Shown here: positions 21,865 to 32,729 of the stretch, piece after piece
How the letters are laid out: each line of letters begins with the position of its first letter
Position numbering within the stretch: the stretch's first letter is position 1
DNA from: Phytophthora sp. 'mugwort'
Taxonomy: Eukaryota; Oomycota; Peronosporomycetes; Peronosporales; Peronosporaceae
Reading direction: 5' to 3'
Length of the DNA stretch: 64,000 nt
Assembly: GCA_033558025.1 (NCBI GenBank)
Contig: JAUCEF010000002.1
Coordinates: 930,001-994,000, forward strand
Made by a program: the position numbers and the translations under genes
The notes under the pieces: model-generated
Told to the model about the DNA's origin: nothing
The model's database searches: none
The model's input: the letters and a program-made list of their open reading frames with translations, nothing else

Positions 21865-22647
21865 ATGGAAGACTCAAGCACTGACACCCTGAGCACGCAC
21901 GACGAGCTCCCTGCAGCGGCTTTGCCGGGGCCCTGCCAGAAGAAGCCCAAGACAGCAAAGCGCTTTAAGCACATGATCGCCGAGCTGCTTCGTCTTCGCT
22001 TCGCGGACGGGGATGTCAAGCGTCGGCTGGCGTCAGCGCAAACCAATACTCGGACCGCGCTGGCATGGTAGTATTTTTCTAGCGTGCTTTCCCAGTCGGT
22101 GGGAGTGGCTATCAACCGCGATCAAGTACGTGACGGCTATATCTCTCAACAGCATGTTGTGTTAGTGTTTTATGTAGCGTTTGCAGGTTTCGCAGACGTA
22201 CCGCAAGCTCAAGTGCACCTTTCGCAAGGAGAAACGAGAAGCCGGGAAGACTGGCAACTGCGCGCTAGCGCTGCGTGAGATTGAAGACGGTCTTTGGGGC
22301 TTCTTGCACGCCGCCTTCTCAGGCAGAGTTGCCATTGGAGGCGAAGTGCTGCTGGACTCGCATGTGGACGGTGAGGACGACGACAGCGACAGCTCCGGAG
22401 TGGACCAAGGTACCGGTGGTGCAGGTGGCACTTCGGGACTTAAGCCAACTGCTACAGCAGGAAGAGCAAGGCTGCGCCCATTGATAACTTTGCCACAGCC
22501 ATGCAGGCTGGCATGGAGACGACAGCTAAGTCCTTGACTGCCATCGCGTCGCCGGTCGACGGCATTGGCAGCATAGCTACAACGATACAACGCCAGCACG
22601 AGGAAACACGCCAATTTAGACGTTGTAGCTGCAGCAGCTCATTGTGA
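21865..22647 (+). pseudogene. Harbinger-associated Myb/SANT-like DNA-binding ORF
   Basis: It starts at MEDSSTDTLSTHDEL. It contains a helical segment HMIAELLRLRFADGDVKRRL and AQTNTRTALAW, then a TAG stop where the frame would continue with FSSVLSQSVGVAINRDQ. A GTACGT...GCAG intron of about 60 bases (from 22126 to about 22185) joins this to VSQTYRKLKCTF and KTGNCAL. An acidic linker and a frame change near 22460 follow, and the end at 22647 has DNFATAMQAGMETTAKSL. This matches the partner DNA-binding protein that escorts Harbinger transposases to their termini. The nonsense codon and frameshift suggest it is inactive. Confidence 0.65.
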
Positions 22648-22704
22648 AGGATAAAGCGTAATATTGCGTTTTGCCAAGCGAACATGTTTTTCTTTTGCTT
22701 TAGC

Positions 22705-23887
22705 CTACGATATGAAAATATCGGCTAGGTCGTTTCGTTTTGTTAGTCCTAGAATGTGTAATAATAGTTGCTCGGAAACTGAAAGTCCTCCGCTGTCGTC
22801 ACGGAGGTGCGCTTGTACACGGAGTGGATCGGTGCCTTGCACCACGTGCATAGCTAAAAGCATGTTGCGTAGCATCACGCAAGTGTGGGTAAGCTTTCGA
22901 TTTGCTCTTGGGGTTTTCTGCTCCTGCTTTCCGAGTAAGATTCTGAAGTGATTCTTGAGGCGTCCAAATGCGCATGCCACTACACTTCTCATGCGTGAAT
23001 GCAACCGGTTGTAGACTCGCTTTCGGCGATCGCCAATGGCATCGGACTCGGAGAACGGAATCAGCATGTGGACCCATATCTTTTAGCTGGCGTCGGATAG
23101 CAAATGTTTCCGGGAGGAACGAAATCCGGTAGGCTACTTGATAGCAATGCACATAGATAATATGGATCAGAGCAAATACGAAACAAGCGGATTATGAATT
23201 GGCAAGGTAACTTACCGTTTTCGGACACCAGATCCGTTCCACAACAACTAGTCGTTATTTGAGCCTGAGCGTATCGAGACAGACCGGAAGGCTCGACGGT
23301 GGTCGACAACTACTTGCATGTATTCACAGCAGGAAAACCTTTGCGGCAATACCAGCCCTCAAAATCACGAGGACCAGGTATTGCTACGAGTGTTCCATCC
23401 ACTGCCCCTACCACAGCTGGAAAGCCCGCCTCCTAAAACCTCCCGCCTTTACCGCTTCTACTTCACTTGCGCTTGGCAGATCCACGTACGTGGCGGCCAT
23501 GGTACAGAGGACATCGATACATTAATTGATGTAGACCACAGCACGGGCTCGTGATATCCCCAGCACTGTGGCAGCCGAGTCCATGGTTCCACCTTGCGCA
23601 AAGTATAGCATAGTTAGAGCAAACCGTTTTACAAGTGGACACTTACTGTTGGCTATGGGCTTGCGTTTGTGCCCCCATAGAGGCGCAGGAACGACGCGCG
23701 ATCGCATCTTAGCTACTATGAAACCAATCAATGCTAAAGCAGCCAGAGCCTCCTCGAACGTAGTGGTGGAGGACGTAGAAACAGTATATGACGCTCGCCT
23801 GCAACACCGCTTGTCCATTGCCGCGGCAGCTAATGCTGCCACACAAGTGCTAAGCAGCACGGTGACAGCAACAGCTTCAGGCTCCAT
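22705..23887 (-). pseudogene. Harbinger-like DDE_4 transposase, decayed
   Basis: From 23887 the frame gives a hydrophobic N-terminus and LGISRARAVVYIN, the helical segment just before the catalytic core, followed by a stop. Decayed sequence with CTMAATYVDLPSASE follows (about 23510-23460). A likely intron with GTAAGT donor near 23212 and TAG acceptor near 23133 is visible. The last part (23067-22705) reads MLIPFSESDAIGDRRKRVYN and VVACAFGRLKNHFRILLGK, the C-terminal conserved block of this transposase class. Frame changes and stops make it non-functional. Confidence 0.7.
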
Positions 23888-24065
23888 ACAGTAGTGCGCA
23901 AGCTATGAAATGAATGGTATGGAAAGCCCTGGTACTCTGGCACACTTGAGCTCTAACCACAACACCACTGTGCACGAGGACTGAAAATGCAGTGTATCGG
24001 AATGCGAAGGTCCGAAAACGGTAGTGTACCAACATTATTTTGGCCAATAAAATTCCTTTTAATTT

Positions 24066-24102
24066 TCGGCACAGCACGTGTGCCAGTACCTGAACAAGGG
24101 CC
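24066..24102 (-). repeat. Right terminal inverted repeat of Harbinger-like element
   Basis: Reverse complement of the left repeat at 21664-21701 with a few mismatches; ends in AAGGGCC. Confidence 0.7.
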
Positions 24103-24383
24103 TGACACGATGAGTGCGTTGGTTTCAAGGACTTCCTCAGAGAGAAGCGATGTTGGTTTGGTCGAGCAAGATAATAATATTCCTTCAGAAATAATATCGG
24201 TCTATTAATGGATCTTGGAAGAAATGCACATAACTCCTCCCCTTAGTAATTGGTCTTTTAACGGATTTTGAAAACAAAATGCACATAATTTCGCCTCGTC
24301 TCGGTTAACTACCAGAATCCACCACTTGAGGACATAAGTTCGTGCGAAGTCGCACCTCCGAGAGCTCATGTGAGGCGCAAGGA
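24103..24383. other. Spacer between Harbinger-like element and first Copia array
   Basis: No gene is seen. A near-repeat of AAAATGCACATAA-type sequence occurs twice (about 24220 and 24280). Confidence 0.4.
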
Positions 24384-24800
24384 TGCTACGCGCGTTGCTG
24401 TGGAACCAGGGTTCGTACCTCGTGCTGATACCATCTACCGCCTTACTTCACGCTGCTGATCAGCGTCAACAACTGCTCATGATACATTGTGCGTCAATGG
24501 ATTGGTGAGCATTGCGGGCTTCCATGGTTGAGCGGAGTGCTTGCTGCTCGCGTATTTACTGTCCTTTGTATAGATATTTGTATGTGATAATACAGTTTGC
24601 TCGGATGACGAAGCCCGGACGGAAGATCAACCACTTTGTGATTCGATTTGCCATTTGCTTGGCCTGGTGCAGTGCAGTACCGGTAGCCCTCCTGTGCGCC
24701 CGTGTTTCGTCCGTCCTGCTGCGGCTATTGGCCAGCACTCACGTGTTGCCTGTGTTGCTCCTACACCCATCTCGGGAGTGCAGACACTGCCGACATTCCG
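24384..24800 (+). repeat. Array 1, LTR 1 (divergent 5' half)
   Basis: It starts TGCTACGCGCG after a purine-rich AAGGA and ends near ATTCCGC, just before TGGTTACGAGCCC, which resembles a tRNA-Met-type primer binding site. The 5' part differs from the other LTRs and lacks their T-run segment; from about 24515 it is identical to them. Confidence 0.6.
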
Positions 24801-26304
24801 CTGGTTACGAGCCCAATAAGGACTGGCCAACAAGACGAAGAACTAAGCACGACTACAGGGGCATAGGGCAGCGCTCGAGCGAAGAACCATTTGTCTTCAC
24901 CTTACCGCCTGAAACAAATGCTCGCTTCATCGAGTGTTGGCCCGAATCGAGCAACAGTACAGAATTTCAAGAAGACCTGAACCCGCAAACCCAGGACCCG
25001 TCGCAGAGACAATACGAGAGTCCATGGAATCTGAGGGTCTTTCTGCAAGCGGCGACGACCCGCCCCTTTCTCCCTCCTCAAACGGAAATTCGAGGCCGAG
25101 CAGCCACCACAACATCAGCAGACGTTTGAATAGGACTGAATTGGGCGACCGAGGTAAGACACGACGCTACGATGACAACGAGTTGGTGGTCTTTACAAAG
25201 AGCATGCTGAACGTCAAGATCACGCTCTCGAAGCTCGCGATCAAGACTGTCTACAAGGGCTGGCTAGAAGAAACCGAGCTGGGGTTTGGCAATCACATGC
25301 TGGATAGTATTACCGTTGATGGATAGACGTGTGAATCACGCGCGTGAAGACTTGTGCATACCCAAGACAATGAAGACCTGCGTATACCCAAGAATGCTAA
25401 CTGGTTCACTCAGCGGAAGCAATTAGCGATTGTGCTGTCACTGTCACCGGACCCGCAGACGACATTCAGAACGACCGAGCTGAAGGATGAGGTCGAGAAA
25501 TTTTCCTTATTGCTACATAGGATTCGTGATCATTTGAGGCTGACGAAGGCATCAACCCTGGCTATCTGAAACATGCGCTTCTGAACCGCAAGATGCAGCC
25601 AGGAGAAACAGTTGACCAGTACGCTTTTTTTTTGACATCGAGAGACTCGTTCCCGTCTCCGTGAAGAACAACGTGAGCAGGGCAAGCTACCTGAGCGGGA
25701 ACTCACAGACATGCTACTATCGAATGTCAACCTGGTATTTGATGAACTGCCCAGAAGCATACTATCCGGTGTAGCAAGCGTGGTCGTACGCCACTGACTG
25801 TGCAGGACGCGATGACAAGGCTTCGTGCAGTTGAGCAGTCGAGAAACCAACTACTGCAAGTGAGCGAAAAAAGGAACTGGGGCACGTGCAGCTCATGACT
25901 TCAACTCAACAATGTAAGCTCGGAAGGAGATGAAAAGAATAAGCGAATGAAGTATATTAACTCCAAGACCGACGATCTACGCCAGCGCAAGAACAAGTAC
26001 AAATGCGTGAACTGCAACATGCCCGACCAATATATGCTGAATGTACTGTGAAGAAATTACGCCTAGAACTTCGCAGCACACTGATGGCGAGAGAGTCTGA
26101 ATGCAGGCGTAGGGGGTGCCTCAACTAACGGCATAGATTAATTTGGTGATTATGACACAGACCTAACATTCTACTGTCAACGATGAATTCAAAAGGATGG
26201 TAGAGTTGCAGTCGGCGTCATACAGTGACAGCTTAAGTAGAATTGTGGTGTCCAGTCTTGTGACAGAGATGTCACTTGGATCATACGCGATTTTAATCCA
26301 TGGT

Positions 26305-26457
26305 CGCCATTAGCAACTACAACTGGAATCACCTGGTGGATTGATGTGCAGTGCTCGCCATTAGCAACTACAACTGGAATCACCTGGTGGATTGATGTGC
26401 AGTGCTCGCCATTAGCAACTACAACTGGAATCACCTGGTGGATTGATGTGCAGTGCT
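26305..26457 (+). repeat. 51-bp tandem triplication inside copy 1
   Basis: Three exact copies of a 51-base unit starting CGCCATTAGCAACTACAACT. The same block is present in copy 2 (30203) and copy 3 (34101), so it predates the array. There are no spacers, so it is not a CRISPR. Confidence 0.95.
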
Positions 26458-27307
26458 GCATTCAGTGCTCAACGGCCGGATCAGACTGTGCGAACGGGGT
26501 CGTGCAGTGTGCGCTAGGAAGCTGAAAATCGTCTCATGCGTGAGGACGCCCTACGTTGGAGGGACATGCAGGCGAAAAAAAGTACTGATACCATCGGAAG
26601 TCGAGTGGCTTACTGTGCCACTGAACAGTAGGGCAAACATGTGTGCCGACAGTGCAGTCACAATCACGTGCACAACTGCACGACCCCGTCCATTTGTTAA
26701 TGCTCAGCCGAGCTGGATGACACGATATGGCTGTGAAGTCCCGCCGTAAGGTCAACGTAGACACAATGAAGGACCACGACCACTACCATCACCGCCAATG
26801 AACTGGAACGAACCATAGCGTGGTCGTGACAAATCGTGGCGCGAAGGCATTACACGATGAGGGGAAGCGGTGGCCGTGATTTCTCTCCCAGAGGTTGCTG
26901 TGAGCGTAACTATGGGCTGCCACGGAACTACCAGCGTGACGTTAAAACAAGGCGCCGTCACCTTCTCCGCACAGTAGATTTAATGGTGGACCGAATGCGG
27001 ACGTACGTAATTACTGGAGGCCTACGCAGAGTCGAGGAAACTGGAAGGCTGAATCTGGATGTCAGCGTATGGCGTGGGAGGGACGCCAATTTCATGCTGT
27101 CAGCCAGAACGTAAGTATGTCTCTGCCTTCTGAAACTTTTGAGTGGATATTTGATTCTGGTACACAGAGCAATGTCTGCGGCGAGTTGGACCTGTTTGAC
27201 AGTCTCCCCGAGGGTGCCGCAAGCCGGCTTGACTTCACAAACGGAACATCAGTGCATGCAACTACGTCTGGTAATGTGCATGTGTGTGTTGAACCAGGCT
27301 ATTGACA

Positions 27308-27389
27308 GAAAGAAGAACGGATGCTGGAGGACGCGATGTACGCCCCTAGAAAGAAGAACGGATGCTGGAGGACGCGATGTACGCCCCTA
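27308..27389 (+). repeat. 41-bp tandem duplication in the protease region
   Basis: Two exact copies of a unit starting GAAAGAAGAACGGATGCTGG. Because 41 is not a multiple of three it moves the frame of the LEDAMYAP segment that leads into integrase. The same duplication is at +3898 and +7796. Confidence 0.9.
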
Positions 27390-28193
27390 TCGATCTGTTC
27401 AACATTATTAGCTTGGCTATATGTAAATGACGGCTTGATTCCACTTCCGGAGCTCGCGGGATCGGTGTACACCTGTCCGGAAAAGCCTGGATTCAAGCTA
27501 AGGTTCACGGAGATCTATGGTATCTATGTCTCCATGTAAAACAAGCGAAAACAACGATGGTGGTGGGAGTAGTGACTCCTGCAGTCAGTAGTGACCATGA
27601 TGAAGTAATGGAGCTGCTGCACCAACGCTTTGGACACCTGGCATGATTACGATTAAGGCGATGGCGTCCAAGAATTTGGACGTAGCTGTTTCGGTCAATG
27701 AAGCCAATCTGAAACCTTACGATTGTGTTGCTTGCATTTCAGCCACGGCCAAGAAGGTGGCATATCATCGAGTTGAGAAACGAAGTGCAGAACTGTTCGA
27801 AACCTTGATGGTGGACACTTGCAGTGTCGGAGAGAGCACAATCGGCGATCAAACGTGTTTCTCCTTATCGTTCATGATGCTTCACGATATATGTGGACGT
27901 ATCTGCTGAAAACGAAGGATGATGCAAAAGAACATACGCTTGTTTTCCTGAACTAGACCGCGACTTTCGGAAACGACCTGTTCACTGCGATCGACACCCT
28001 GCCAAGCACAAGTGGGGGGAGTGCTATATTGTGCTATGTGCGGCCCAACGGATGCATGACAACCTCTCCAGTGGGAGATGTGCTACGTATGATGAGCGAT
28101 TGAGCTGCAGCTTCGCTAGTTGTAATGCTGTTACCAGTGGCGAAGTGATCGACATTGAATCTGCTGTCAGTGCCAATCAAATGGGAGCAAGGA

Positions 28194-28698
28194 TGCTGCG
28201 TGCTGCTGAGGAACCAGGGTCGCACACCGTGCAGCTACCATATACCGCCTTGCTTCAGCTGCTGCTCGGCGTCGACATCTACTTTTTTTTTTTTGACACG
28301 CAGCACGTCTATGGATTGGTGAGCCCTGTGGTTGAGTGGAGTGCTTGACGCTCGCGGCGTCAACAATTGCACATGACTACGAGAGGCTGCTCGTCTATGA
28401 TTGGTGAGGCTTGCGCCTTCCATGGTTGAGCGGAGTGCTTGCTGCTCGCGTATTTACTGTCCTTTGTATAGATATTTGTATGTGATAATACAGTTTGCTC
28501 GGATGACGAAGCCCGGACGGAAGATCAACCACTTTGTGATTCGATTTGCCATTTGCTTGGCCTGGTGCAGTGCAGTACCGGTAGCCCTCCTGTGCGCCCG
28601 TGTTTCGTCCGTCCTGCTGCGGCTATTGGCCAGCACTCACGTGTTGCCTGTGTTGCTCCTACACCCATCTCGGGAGTGCAGACACTGCCGACATTCCG
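28194..28698 (+). repeat. Array 1, LTR 2 (hybrid)
   Basis: It starts TGCTGCGTGCTGCTGAGG after purine-rich GGGAGCAAGGA. It contains an internal direct duplication (ATTGGTGAG ... GAGTGCTTG at about 28313-28348 and again at about 28398-28441) and a run of T near 28281. The 5' half matches LTR 4 and the 3' half matches LTR 1. Confidence 0.65.
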
Positions 28699-28831
28699 CT
28701 GGTTACGAGCCCAATAAGGACTGGCCAACAAGACGAAGAACTAAGCACGACTACAGGGGCATAGGGCAGCGCTCGAGCGAAGAACCATTTGTCTTCACCT
28801 TACCGCCTGAAACAAATGCTCGCTTCATCGA

Positions 28832-31800
28832 GTGTTGGCCCGAATCGAGCAACAGTACAGAATTTCAAGAAGACCTGAACCCGCAAACCCAGGACCCGTC
28901 GCAGAGACAATACGAGAGTCCATGGAATCTGAGGGTCTTTCTGCAAGCGGCGACGACCCGCCCCTTTCTCCCTCCTCAAACGGAAATTCGAGGCCGAGCA
29001 GCCACCACAACATCAGCAGACGTTTGAATAGGACTGAATTGGGCGACCGAGGTAAGACACGACGCTACGATGACAACGAGTTGGTGGTCTTTACAAAGAG
29101 CATGCTGAACGTCAAGATCACGCTCTCGAAGCTCGCGATCAAGACTGTCTACAAGGGCTGGCTAGAAGAAACCGAGCTGGGGTTTGGCAATCACATGCTG
29201 GATAGTATTACCGTTGATGGATAGACGTGTGAATCACGCGCGTGAAGACTTGTGCATACCCAAGACAATGAAGACCTGCGTATACCCAAGAATGCTAACT
29301 GGTTCACTCAGCGGAAGCAATTAGCGATTGTGCTGTCACTGTCACCGGACCCGCAGACGACATTCAGAACGACCGAGCTGAAGGATGAGGTCGAGAAATT
29401 TTCCTTATTGCTACATAGGATTCGTGATCATTTGAGGCTGACGAAGGCATCAACCCTGGCTATCTGAAACATGCGCTTCTGAACCGCAAGATGCAGCCAG
29501 GAGAAACAGTTGACCAGTACGCTTTTTTTTTGACATCGAGAGACTCGTTCCCGTCTCCGTGAAGAACAACGTGAGCAGGGCAAGCTACCTGAGCGGGAAC
29601 TCACAGACATGCTACTATCGAATGTCAACCTGGTATTTGATGAACTGCCCAGAAGCATACTATCCGGTGTAGCAAGCGTGGTCGTACGCCACTGACTGTG
29701 CAGGACGCGATGACAAGGCTTCGTGCAGTTGAGCAGTCGAGAAACCAACTACTGCAAGTGAGCGAAAAAAGGAACTGGGGCACGTGCAGCTCATGACTTC
29801 AACTCAACAATGTAAGCTCGGAAGGAGATGAAAAGAATAAGCGAATGAAGTATATTAACTCCAAGACCGACGATCTACGCCAGCGCAAGAACAAGTACAA
29901 ATGCGTGAACTGCAACATGCCCGACCAATATATGCTGAATGTACTGTGAAGAAATTACGCCTAGAACTTCGCAGCACACTGATGGCGAGAGAGTCTGAAT
30001 GCAGGCGTAGGGGGTGCCTCAACTAACGGCATAGATTAATTTGGTGATTATGACACAGACCTAACATTCTACTGTCAACGATGAATTCAAAAGGATGGTA
30101 GAGTTGCAGTCGGCGTCATACAGTGACAGCTTAAGTAGAATTGTGGTGTCCAGTCTTGTGACAGAGATGTCACTTGGATCATACGCGATTTTAATCCATG
30201 GTCGCCATTAGCAACTACAACTGGAATCACCTGGTGGATTGATGTGCAGTGCTCGCCATTAGCAACTACAACTGGAATCACCTGGTGGATTGATGTGCAG
30301 TGCTCGCCATTAGCAACTACAACTGGAATCACCTGGTGGATTGATGTGCAGTGCTGCATTCAGTGCTCAACGGCCGGATCAGACTGTGCGAACGGGGTCG
30401 TGCAGTGTGCGCTAGGAAGCTGAAAATCGTCTCATGCGTGAGGACGCCCTACGTTGGAGGGACATGCAGGCGAAAAAAAGTACTGATACCATCGGAAGTC
30501 GAGTGGCTTACTGTGCCACTGAACAGTAGGGCAAACATGTGTGCCGACAGTGCAGTCACAATCACGTGCACAACTGCACGACCCCGTCCATTTGTTAATG
30601 CTCAGCCGAGCTGGATGACACGATATGGCTGTGAAGTCCCGCCGTAAGGTCAACGTAGACACAATGAAGGACCACGACCACTACCATCACCGCCAATGAA
30701 CTGGAACGAACCATAGCGTGGTCGTGACAAATCGTGGCGCGAAGGCATTACACGATGAGGGGAAGCGGTGGCCGTGATTTCTCTCCCAGAGGTTGCTGTG
30801 AGCGTAACTATGGGCTGCCACGGAACTACCAGCGTGACGTTAAAACAAGGCGCCGTCACCTTCTCCGCACAGTAGATTTAATGGTGGACCGAATGCGGAC
30901 GTACGTAATTACTGGAGGCCTACGCAGAGTCGAGGAAACTGGAAGGCTGAATCTGGATGTCAGCGTATGGCGTGGGAGGGACGCCAATTTCATGCTGTCA
31001 GCCAGAACGTAAGTATGTCTCTGCCTTCTGAAACTTTTGAGTGGATATTTGATTCTGGTACACAGAGCAATGTCTGCGGCGAGTTGGACCTGTTTGACAG
31101 TCTCCCCGAGGGTGCCGCAAGCCGGCTTGACTTCACAAACGGAACATCAGTGCATGCAACTACGTCTGGTAATGTGCATGTGTGTGTTGAACCAGGCTAT
31201 TGACAGAAAGAAGAACGGATGCTGGAGGACGCGATGTACGCCCCTAGAAAGAAGAACGGATGCTGGAGGACGCGATGTACGCCCCTATCGATCTGTTCAA
31301 CATTATTAGCTTGGCTATATGTAAATGACGGCTTGATTCCACTTCCGGAGCTCGCGGGATCGGTGTACACCTGTCCGGAAAAGCCTGGATTCAAGCTAAG
31401 GTTCACGGAGATCTATGGTATCTATGTCTCCATGTAAAACAAGCGAAAACAACGATGGTGGTGGGAGTAGTGACTCCTGCAGTCAGTAGTGACCATGATG
31501 AAGTAATGGAGCTGCTGCACCAACGCTTTGGACACCTGGCATGATTACGATTAAGGCGATGGCGTCCAAGAATTTGGACGTAGCTGTTTCGGTCAATGAA
31601 GCCAATCTGAAACCTTACGATTGTGTTGCTTGCATTTCAGCCACGGCCAAGAAGGTGGCATATCATCGAGTTGAGAAACGAAGTGCAGAACTGTTCGAAA
31701 CCTTGATGGTGGACACTTGCAGTGTCGGAGAGAGCACAATCGGCGATCAAACGTGTTTCTCCTTATCGTTCATGATGCTTCACGATATATGTGGACGTAT

Positions 31801-31858
31801 CTGCTGAAAACGAAGGATGATGCAAAAGAACATACGCTTGTTTTCCTGAACTAGACCG
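28832..31858 (+). pseudogene. Array 1, copy 2: Copia gag-protease-integrase remnant
   Basis: Same content and same lesions as copy 1, shifted by 3898 bases. I saw no difference from copy 1 by eye. Confidence 0.75.
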
Positions 31859-32091
31859 CGACTTTCGGAAACGACCTGTTCACTGCGATCGACACCCTGC
31901 CAAGCACAAGTGGGGGGAGTGCTATATTGTGCTATGTGCGGCCCAACGGATGCATGACAACCTCTCCAGTGGGAGATGTGCTACGTATGATGAGCGATTG
32001 AGCTGCAGCTTCGCTAGTTGTAATGCTGTTACCAGTGGCGAAGTGATCGACATTGAATCTGCTGTCAGTGCCAATCAAATGGGAGCAAGGA

Positions 32092-32596
32092 TGCTGCGTG
32101 CTGCTGAGGAACCAGGGTCGCACACCGTGCAGCTACCATATACCGCCTTGCTTCAGCTGCTGCTCGGCGTCGACATCTACTTTTTTTTTTTTGACACGCA
32201 GCACGTCTATGGATTGGTGAGCCCTGTGGTTGAGTGGAGTGCTTGACGCTCGCGGCGTCAACAATTGCACATGACTACGAGAGGCTGCTCGTCTATGATT
32301 GGTGAGGCTTGCGCCTTCCATGGTTGAGCGGAGTGCTTGCTGCTCGCGTATTTACTGTCCTTTGTATAGATATTTGTATGTGATAATACAGTTTGCTCGG
32401 ATGACGAAGCCCGGACGGAAGATCAACCACTTTGTGATTCGATTTGCCATTTGCTTGGCCTGGTGCAGTGCAGTACCGGTAGCCCTCCTGTGCGCCCGTG
32501 TTTCGTCCGTCCTGCTGCGGCTATTGGCCAGCACTCACGTGTTGCCTGTGTTGCTCCTACACCCATCTCGGGAGTGCAGACACTGCCGACATTCCG
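32092..32596 (+). repeat. Array 1, LTR 3 (hybrid)
   Basis: Identical by eye to LTR 2, at exactly one period downstream. Confidence 0.65.
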
Positions 32597-32729
32597 CTGG
32601 TTACGAGCCCAATAAGGACTGGCCAACAAGACGAAGAACTAAGCACGACTACAGGGGCATAGGGCAGCGCTCGAGCGAAGAACCATTTGTCTTCACCTTA
32701 CCGCCTGAAACAAATGCTCGCTTCATCGA

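Larger units (their letters stand above)
21664..24102. mobile_element. Harbinger-like DNA transposon, near complete but decayed
   Basis: A 2.4-kb unit bounded by imperfect inverted repeats of about 38 bases (21664-21701 and 24066-24102). Inside are two convergent ORF remnants separated by 57 bases: a DNA-binding protein (plus, 21865-22647) and a DDE_4 transposase (minus, 22705-23887). Two-ORF organisation with terminal inverted repeats is the hallmark of PIF/Harbinger elements, which need both proteins. A TGA near each end might be a 3-base target duplication but the boundary is uncertain by two bases. Both ORFs carry lesions, so the copy is non-autonomous. Confidence 0.75.
24934..27960 (+). 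pseudogene. Array 1, copy 1: Copia gag-protease-integrase remnant
   Basis: Gag-like helices run from about 25180 to 25860 in several frames (HALLNRKMQPGETVDQYA, then LTDMLLSNVNLVFDELPRSI), followed by a degenerate zinc knuckle with CVNCNMP near 26005. The protease has the active-site triplet Asp-Ser-Gly in FEWIFDSGTQSNVCGEL near 27140-27190. The GAG-pre-integrase segment LLHQRFGHL is near 27612 and DCVACISATAKK near 27721, followed by the beginning of the integrase core, after which coding similarity stops. Reverse transcriptase and RNase H are absent. Many stops, a 51-base triplication (26305) and a 41-base duplication (27308) are shared by all copies. Confidence 0.75.

Noticed and set aside
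26305..26457. Possible CRISPR-like array
   Set aside because: The three 51-base units are directly adjacent with no spacers, and the host is eukaryotic.
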